Shown: in pieces, positions 56,824-64,000 of the stretch
How the letters are laid out: each line of letters opens with the position of its first letter
How positions within the stretch are numbered: position 1 is the stretch's first letter
From: Owenia fusiformis
Taxonomy: Eukaryota; Annelida; Polychaeta; Sabellida; Oweniidae
Assembly (NCBI GenBank): GCA_903813345.2
Contig: CAIIXF020000006.1
Location: forward strand, 3,160,001-3,224,000
DNA: 64,000 nt
Direction of reading: 5' to 3'
Made by a program: the position numbers and the translations under genes
The notes under the pieces: generated by a model
Told to the model about the DNA's origin: nothing
The model's database searches: none
What the model saw: the letters and a program-made list of their open reading frames with translations, nothing else

Positions 56824-58319
56824 TAGACCCCTAAAACTCATATATAAAATTCAAATGAAATATTTCTCAACAATCTAGTCATAAAGAAAACAAACCATGA
56901 TGTGACTTAAAAAGAAACAATGTAATAAACAAACTAACACCCCCTCCCTCCCCATCATTGCAATATAACACAGATGCACAATGATATACCTAAAACTCCT
57001 TTTTAAAATTCAAATGAAATATTGCTCAGCTATCATGTTGAGGTAATAGAGTAATATAATGAGCATCATACAGCTCCTTATCTGCAGATACCTGACTTAA
57101 GTGATGTTTACCTTCCACCTTTCTATCAACTCTCATATCTCATATATCAAATACCTCAACATTAACATATTCAATATCACTAGCAGCTGATACATTATCA
57201 AATTGGCATGATGGATTTTTTGTTACTTGTAACTTGATTATTGTATCTAATATTTGAGTGGTGTTGCCCTTCGCTAATAATTGACCAAAGTGGTATAGGT
57301 GCATGGTACTGTTTATTTGACGCTGTGTGGTGTTGCCTTTCACTTTTAATTGACCAAAGTAAGGGAAAGTGCCAGGAATCAAAATTGGATATCTCCCCCT
57401 GGAATGATCATATGATATCCTAATTAATGGGAAAAATCATCCAGTTAATTAAGCATCTTCCAAGATTTATATCCAGGACCTCTTGATAGCCAGCCGGACA
57501 TGCCAACATTACACCATATAATCAACATAAGAGCCACTAATCAACCAAGATGTACTGAGTCTGACAAACTAGGTCTAAGTATTACTAAAACCTGTTAGCA
57601 AGTTGCATTAATCATTTGATCAATCAACCTCAGTGATATTTTCATGAGTCAAACAAGGCAATAAGATAACAAACTGAAGCATACGGTCAAGGATCCTATC
57701 AATTCAAGAGGCATGGTTTCATAATATACTAATGCTGTAAACTGAACACACAGGGCACCAAAAGGAAAATCGTTTATAAACTCAATTTTATAAATATTAT
57801 TAAGCATCAAATAATGTAATGTGGATTTCCGCAAATCTGTATAAACACGAGCCAAAAAACACCAAATAGCATTTTAATTTTAAGTATATGCAGTAGAAAC
57901 ACCAGAGTGTAAGCAGTCATAAGGAAAATGGTCCCCAATATCCCAAAATATACAGACAAATGATGTCTATAGCATCCCCTTCCATTATCGCAATCCAAAA
58001 AGCACATGATCATGCAATATTTCATTCATTAAAATACTTGTTGAATAACAAAATAAATATTTCCAATAAGTTTGACTTCAAAAATAGTAATATATATAAT
58101 GTATATGAGAATTCAAAAAGAAAAGCATTCAGTCTCAAATAATATGGGACAGAACAAAATTCAGTCTTAAAGTCAATAAGAGCGAACCCAAGTCAATAAG
58201 GTCGAAATCCAATTCAACACCGCTGCCATTTAAAAATATGCTTCTTGCAGTTTTAAGTACATTAACATGACAAAATGTCACCACCTAGTTGCTCACAATA
58301 TTATATTATAGGTTCAATC

Positions 58320-58900
58320 TTAAGTCAGATTTGAATTTCTGAGAACTTGTAGATGATTTTGAAAAAATAAATTGGTCAATTTGAAGCAAGTTGTAAAAAG
58401 ACATTTTTTACCCTGAGAAGGTCATTGATGGTGAAATCTCAAATCTAAAGTCAGATTTGAACTTGATGATTTTGAAAAAAATTGGTCAATTTGAAGCAAG
58501 ATGAACAAAGACCTTTTAGACCTTGAGAAGGTCAATTTTTTTGACCATGAGATGTCATTGAAGGTCAAATCTATAGTCAGATTTGAACTTTTGAAAAAAT
58601 CATAAATTTGAAGCAAGTTGAAAAAATACCTTTTTGCCCTTGAGAAGGTCATTGAAGGTCAAATGTCAAATCTAAGGTCAGATTTGAATTTTTACCTTGA
58701 AAAGATCAAATATTAAATAAAAAGTCATATTTTAACTTCTGAAAACTTGTAGATGATTTTGACAAAAGTTGAAGTCAGTCTAAACAATATTTGTTAAGTT
58801 ATTGGAAGTTGTTACAGACGCCAATCGCCAATCACCAACCACCAACCGCCGTAAAAAAAACGAGACCTTAACAATATGTCACCACTTTTTGGTGGTGATA
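58320..58900. repeat. GACCTT-rich dispersed repeat, inverse copy
   Basis: AAGGTCATTGAAGGTCAAAT, AAATTGGTCAATTTGAAGCA and GCCAATCGCCAATCACCAAC are the reverse complement of words at 6640-7225. Both copies share a flank with ATGTCACCACTTTTTGGTGG-type sequence. Confidence 0.75.
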
Positions 58901-61900
58901 TAATTTACCTTTTTCATCCTTGCCTGATTGTTGAAACAGCCATTTATGATTTTTAACTTGGTGCACACTGTCAGAAAGAAACAATGAATGAAATGACTTG
59001 GATGAGAGTTCTGACGAGGGCCAAGATTACTTGTACTGCCCCCACGAGCTTATAACTAGGTTATCACTAAAAAGAACATTAAGCCCTGCAGTGCAAATTA
59101 CATGCTCAAGTGTAATTTAAAGAAATACTTTCTGGGCTTTGCTGAAAAATACAAATCATTAATTTCGAAGTTTCAAGTTGTACCACTTGAGATGCTGAAG
59201 GATGTAGGAATTGTTTAAGACATTGGCGCTGAACTCACAATATTTTCACTTGGCACCTTTTGAGGTGGATCCCGGCTATGGCATTAATGGTAGAGAAATA
59301 GGGATCGAAACCAGCCAAAGTTTTCTCCTAATGACCCTTGTGAATTATTGTGTTTTATGGATTATGGCGACAGCTTTTGTGAATGGATGTTGACCCTTTG
59401 AAACGCCTATGGACTTGGAGACTGGATTTTATCTATCCCACATCATTTGAGACTGAATGCTCTATCTTGTATGAGTACTTGTATCTACAACTATTTTTAA
59501 GGTTATGAGTATTGGCTATCAATTTCTAATTTTTTCTTCAACATGTATTGTAATGACTTCAGTATGAATGAAATGTCCCTTGGTCTTCTGGTCTTGGATT
59601 GTGATTTTGGTTCTTAGAGTTTGCTTTTTCGCTAAGTTCCATTACAACTTTAACTTTTGGTCCTTTCCCTTTGGCACTAGTGCTTATATATTCTTTATTG
59701 CAATCAAACTCCTGTGATTCACTAGCAACTAAGCAACCCGGTTAGCCAACAAGATTGACACATCGTTCTTAGCGATGAAAGTGCACTTGAATGAACTGTT
59801 TTTGTTGAAAACGTGTGAGCATGTAATTTGCAACACAGGGGGTCATTGTTCTTTTTCATGATACCTCTGGGGAAAACTTATTACATATTATGCAATATAT
59901 ACTTGCGCTGCTGGAAGTTCAAAAAAGCAGTCCAAAATCATTCACAATTGACACCATATAAATACCAAGTATGCCCAAATAGAAAAAGCTGATCAGGTAT
60001 ATTGTGACATAGAATTATGAGCTTTAATACAGAATAGCAGATATCCTGGAAACTATGAAGCCTTGATTACGTAACAACCATCATTTAAAAGGAACATATA
60101 AATCATCAAAGATCCACTTAGATCCTTTTGCTTCAACTTTTTAATCATTTATTTCTAAAATTAAGTTTATGGTAAGTTAATGTTAAACCGGCTAGGTTTG
60201 AACATAAACATTGTTGGCAGTAGGTTAAAAGTAGGTACATAATATCATATAATGGGACAGAAATGTTCCACTTACAGATGTGTTCCACATGTTTTACCAT
60301 ATAAGATACACTGGTCTCATATAATAGAACAGGAGATGAAAAGCAAGACTCTTCTATTTCTGAGAGGGAAGCACCTTATTAGCTTTATCATAGCTACAAA
60401 ATGACATTTAAACCAAGTAGTACTAATTTCGATCGATCCGTATTTATTCAGTTAACAATTTCTGGGGAAATGAGTAACTTCTCTTCAAGTTGAAAATAAA
60501 TCCTACAAATGGAAATTTATTCCCAGGGGAAATACAAAATGTTATGAAGAGGAAAGTAAAATTAATCTTTCTATTTTTAAACCAAGAGCAGCCATGTGAT
60601 AAAATGAAGTATAGATGAACTATAAAGAGCAAAATAAAAATGTCATATATCTTTATGATCACTTAGGTCATCTATCATGACCACATATTCTTCAGAAATG
60701 AAAATATGATAATAAAGTAATAATGGCATGGACAATAGAAACACTGGAAAAAGTCACATTATTTTCCATGTGATTTGTCGTTGAGTTTGACATGCATGTT
60801 CAATACTGTTGATCAGTTGGGTTTGTCAGCTTCATTTAACCAAACACTACATTTTCATCTATTTTGTTGTAGTTTGCTTAATTAAACTCATTCATGTTGT
60901 CAGTGTATGACTAAATGACTTTACAGATCTTTACAAGGTCAATGTGTTCTATGAGAGTTAAATGTAATTTCAAACAGAAGACAATATATACTGCACATTG
61001 CTCCAAAATCCCTGCTAAACCGTACCTTGTTATATATCTAACCTCCATTTTTTACACACGAGGATATACTTTTGACTTTTGAGCTTTTGAAAAGCCCATA
61101 AGAGAGAAAAGCCCTAGTAAAAAAAATATTACACCTGTCCATTGAAATATTTTTATGCTAAACTGACTTTTGTGAAGCTATCTCTGCTATTAGAGCCTTA
61201 AATCACAATCAGGAGTAAAAGTCTCATTCACTGAAGAATGTGAAGGTTTGGCCAATTGAAGCTTACCAATAAACCACAATATAAGCCATTATAGTACTAT
61301 CTATGTCCTGATTCCATGAAATTTCAATTAAGTGTGTGCCATTGTAACACAACTAATGTCAGAACAAGAGAGACATACAACACAATCAATCCATATTCAG
61401 CCAGAATTAAAATTGAAAGCAACATATATTTTCAATTTTCTGTTTATTTATATTTATACAAATACTGGAAAATGCAAGACATTAATCAGTTAACCATCAT
61501 CTTTTTGAAGCATAAGCATTATTTTCACATTGCAACAGCAAGTTCATAACAGCATGGAATTCAAAAGAAGTATTGCGATGATAATAGTGAAAATGTAACA
61601 TGCTTGCAAGAGATGAAAATATTTTGTTTAACTACTAGATTGCGATGACAGAAATCTTTATAGAACAGGTTTTGTACTTGGATGGAGGAACATAAACATT
61701 TCAGTCTTATCAATTCAAGGGTGAAACTGGTTCAAAGAGATATTCACTCCCAGTTAAATGCCATAATATGGTCTACAGGGCCAACTATCAAATGAAATAT
61801 TCATGCCATACAGGAATGGTGGCACAGTCTGTTTTAAAAACACTGTTTAATTCCTATATTGTCATGCTTAATTTCATTAAACCTTCACTCCTTCCAATTT

Positions 61901-63480
61901 TCACTCTTACAAACCCTTCATTAGGAAAATAATAAGACCACAGAGGTATTCCATTCTTGCATAAAGTAAAACCAGCGCCTTAAGGAGGAACACAGAAATA
62001 TATTCCAAAACAACAAAATCAAGAAGAAACATCAAGAGCGGCAAGAATGATAATACATGTAAATCCCAAATATCCCTAACTACAATCTAACACACCAAAA
62101 ACAGTGTCTAACACCCTACATAATTATTTTCAATGAGTCATAATATAAATTGAGCACAATTATCATCTATTGGCTCTGATTAACATGATAGCAATAGGGA
62201 AATCAAATCCAATCATTACCTGTGTTCCACAAGATTAGTTCATACATTTAGCAATCACCTATCATACTATCTTTTAATTAAACATCCCATTGAATGGATC
62301 ATGGATAAGATTCAATTGGGATCATATAGGTTGTGCCAGAAGTCATGCACCTTTTGGAAGAGATGGTTTGTTTTCATTAAGGGTCCTTTTGAAGAATCTG
62401 AATGTTAAACAAAAGCATTTATTAATGACTTCATCAACCAAGATTCATATGGATATTAGTACATAGCTTTTAAGCAAGAGTCTTTGTAGCAACAATAAAT
62501 AAATACTAATAGCAACAGAAGCAATCCTTAAGACTGATATCCCAAAGAAAGCAAACATCTTTTAAGGGTTCTCACTCCTCTCTGATTCTTGGCATTGAAT
62601 AAATGTTATAAACAAACAAAATCTGGCAAACGCAGAACAACTTATTTCATTTTGAGTAATATATAAAGTACAATCATTCCCCTCAAAACTGTAAGTTTGG
62701 TGATATGATTTCCACAAAATGTGTTGAATGGAATACAAGAAAACAATCCATACCACCTGTCCTCCTGAAATGATGTCTCGTGATTTTGGATTTTGTAACA
62801 TAATTTCTTAAACCATGGTAATATTCAAGGGCTTCTTTTTATCCTAATATTTCCCCAGAATAATATCCTAAATATGCTGATAAAGTTTTTAAATTTCAAG
62901 ATCAATCTGTTTACAAATTATTTTTACAACATATTACATGTAAATACTATGAAGCGCACGTACGGTAAATGCTTACATTCCTGAGATACTAGAGACATTA
63001 AGCTGGCACATAAAATCGAAACGCCAACCTGTACGTAAGAAATGGCCCTGTACAAATGCAAGTTTTCTCACATAAATAATCATTCGATTATTAGTGTTTA
63101 CGTAGTCTGTGTCTGAGACTACACGTACACCATTGCGTAATATGCCCACACCGTAGCGTGTTATATGCCATTGGTAGTTATATAGCTGGTTTTCTTTGAT
63201 ACATACATGTATTTCGTAAGATATTTGGAGCTAAATTATTATTATATTATATTATTATATCTTGGTTACCGCCATATTTGGCGAGCAATACCTCATTGGT
63301 ATATTCCGTATTTTACGTATTTTACACTCGAAGACAGAGCCAGAAACCCCTCCTTGGAGGAGCCCTGTGTTCTTTTATGTGCACAGGTACACAGACATAC
63401 ATGTACACACCACAGCCTTTTTATACGAGTCGTGAACCACTCAGTCAAACACCCAGAATTACATAACGCACCGTGACAAA

Positions 63481-63548
63481 CTTGTCTGAATCGAACCCGG
63501 GGCCAAGCGATATTGGTAACCTTGACTCTGCCTCTGAGCCATAGCATG
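63481..63548 (-). other. tRNA-like sequence (A and B boxes)
   Basis: On the - strand TGGCTCAGAGGCAGAG resembles an A box and GGGTTCGATTCAGAC a B box at tRNA spacing. The acceptor ends do not pair, so this is more likely a SINE head or decayed tRNA than a working gene. Confidence 0.3.
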
Positions 63549-64000
63549 TATGGCATACATCATATTCTTCAAAAAGCATTTTAATGTGCATCAAAATCAG
63601 CATAGTATTCAATAGACATGAGTATAATGATTCCCGTTGGCACCAACGTGAAATAGCAAATCTCCCGTTCTAAACACGGAACTGAAGCTGATCGGGTGTC
63701 TGAAGTAGACTAATTAGTGCTTGTTTTGTATGTGCAATATATACATTACTGTATTGATTCATGGACTTTGCGTTTGTGTTTACGTTGTGAAAAATATCGC
63801 CAGCTTAAAGTCTCCAGTATTTGTTAATTGTGCTTTCTAGATGTTATTTTCAGAATTTCAACTAATAACGCAGATGCGAGTAGGTAGTTCCAGTTTCGCC
63901 ACCAGGTGGCTTGTTCGGGTCAGATAACATGGCGGGTATAGTAGAAAGTTCCCTCTAACTTAAATTACATCTGTTTTAGTGGTTCAATTTTTATATAACC

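Larger units (their letters stand above)
54462..64000. other. Region upstream of TP53I11, no recognised genes
   Basis: No exon with recognisable homology on either strand; open frames here are short and unsupported. It contains two inverted copies of one MITE (55725-56823), an inverse copy of the GACCTT-rich repeat (about 58320-58900), a dispersed repeat (about 59380-59620) and a tRNA-like box pair near the end. A promoter and 5' exon of TP53I11 may lie here. Confidence 0.5.

Noticed and set aside
63207-63556. Overlapping short frames on both strands at the window end
   Set aside because: They cover a tRNA-like/SINE-like sequence and lack recognisable protein features.

Overview
This is a window of AT-rich nuclear DNA from an animal. 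Genes are split into short exons with GT-AG introns, codon phases match across every proposed splice, and the spaces between are full of foldback elements, MITE-like elements and minisatellites. There is no bacterial operon structure. The repeat styles (GGCC-rich palindromes, ACGG runs, CAGGGTG-ended elements) suggest a marine invertebrate. I cannot fix the phylum from the sequence alone.

Three transcription units plus one paralogue can be built exon by exon. (1) On the + strand, 4412-40639, a 12-exon Rho guanine-nucleotide exchange factor of about 781 residues. It has a DH-PH core most like ARHGEF39 and a long C-terminal tail rich in proline-directed phosphorylation sites, ending in a CaaX-like CSIF. 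(2) Inside its 18.7-kb intron 5, on the same strand, lie two complete tandem paralogues (17984-20386 and 22434-25866). Each encodes a secreted-type WSC domain, a Thr/Asn-rich repeat stalk, a conserved RPKR furin-like site, one membrane span and a short basic tail. (3) On the - strand, 54461-46089, a six-exon homologue of TP53I11, a small four-span membrane protein. The RhoGEF and TP53I11 genes converge on a 5.4-kb gene-poor gap (40640-46088).

The most unusual structure is in the RhoGEF gene. Two unrelated tandem arrays each multiply one of its splice sites. At exon 3, an 81-bp unit (75 bases of DH-coding exon plus the donor GTAAGT) is repeated about 12 times. Donors 1-9 are all in frame, so each extra unit spliced in would add 27 residues to the DH domain. 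Before exon 10, an about 111-bp unit carrying the exon-10 acceptor and its first six bases is repeated about 47 times over 6 kb. Use of most upstream acceptors would end the protein soon after the PH domain, removing the phosphorylation-site tail and CaaX box. A 774-bp TIR element with a TA duplication later landed inside this second array.

The rest (1-4411, the introns, 40640-46088, 54462-64000) holds mobile-element remnants: TA-flanked pogo/mariner-type and hAT-type elements, a PIF/Harbinger-type MITE with TAA duplication, large palindromes, several minisatellites and a tRNA-Asp-like gene fragment with an internal duplication. No bacterial mobile elements, CRISPR arrays or rRNA genes were seen.
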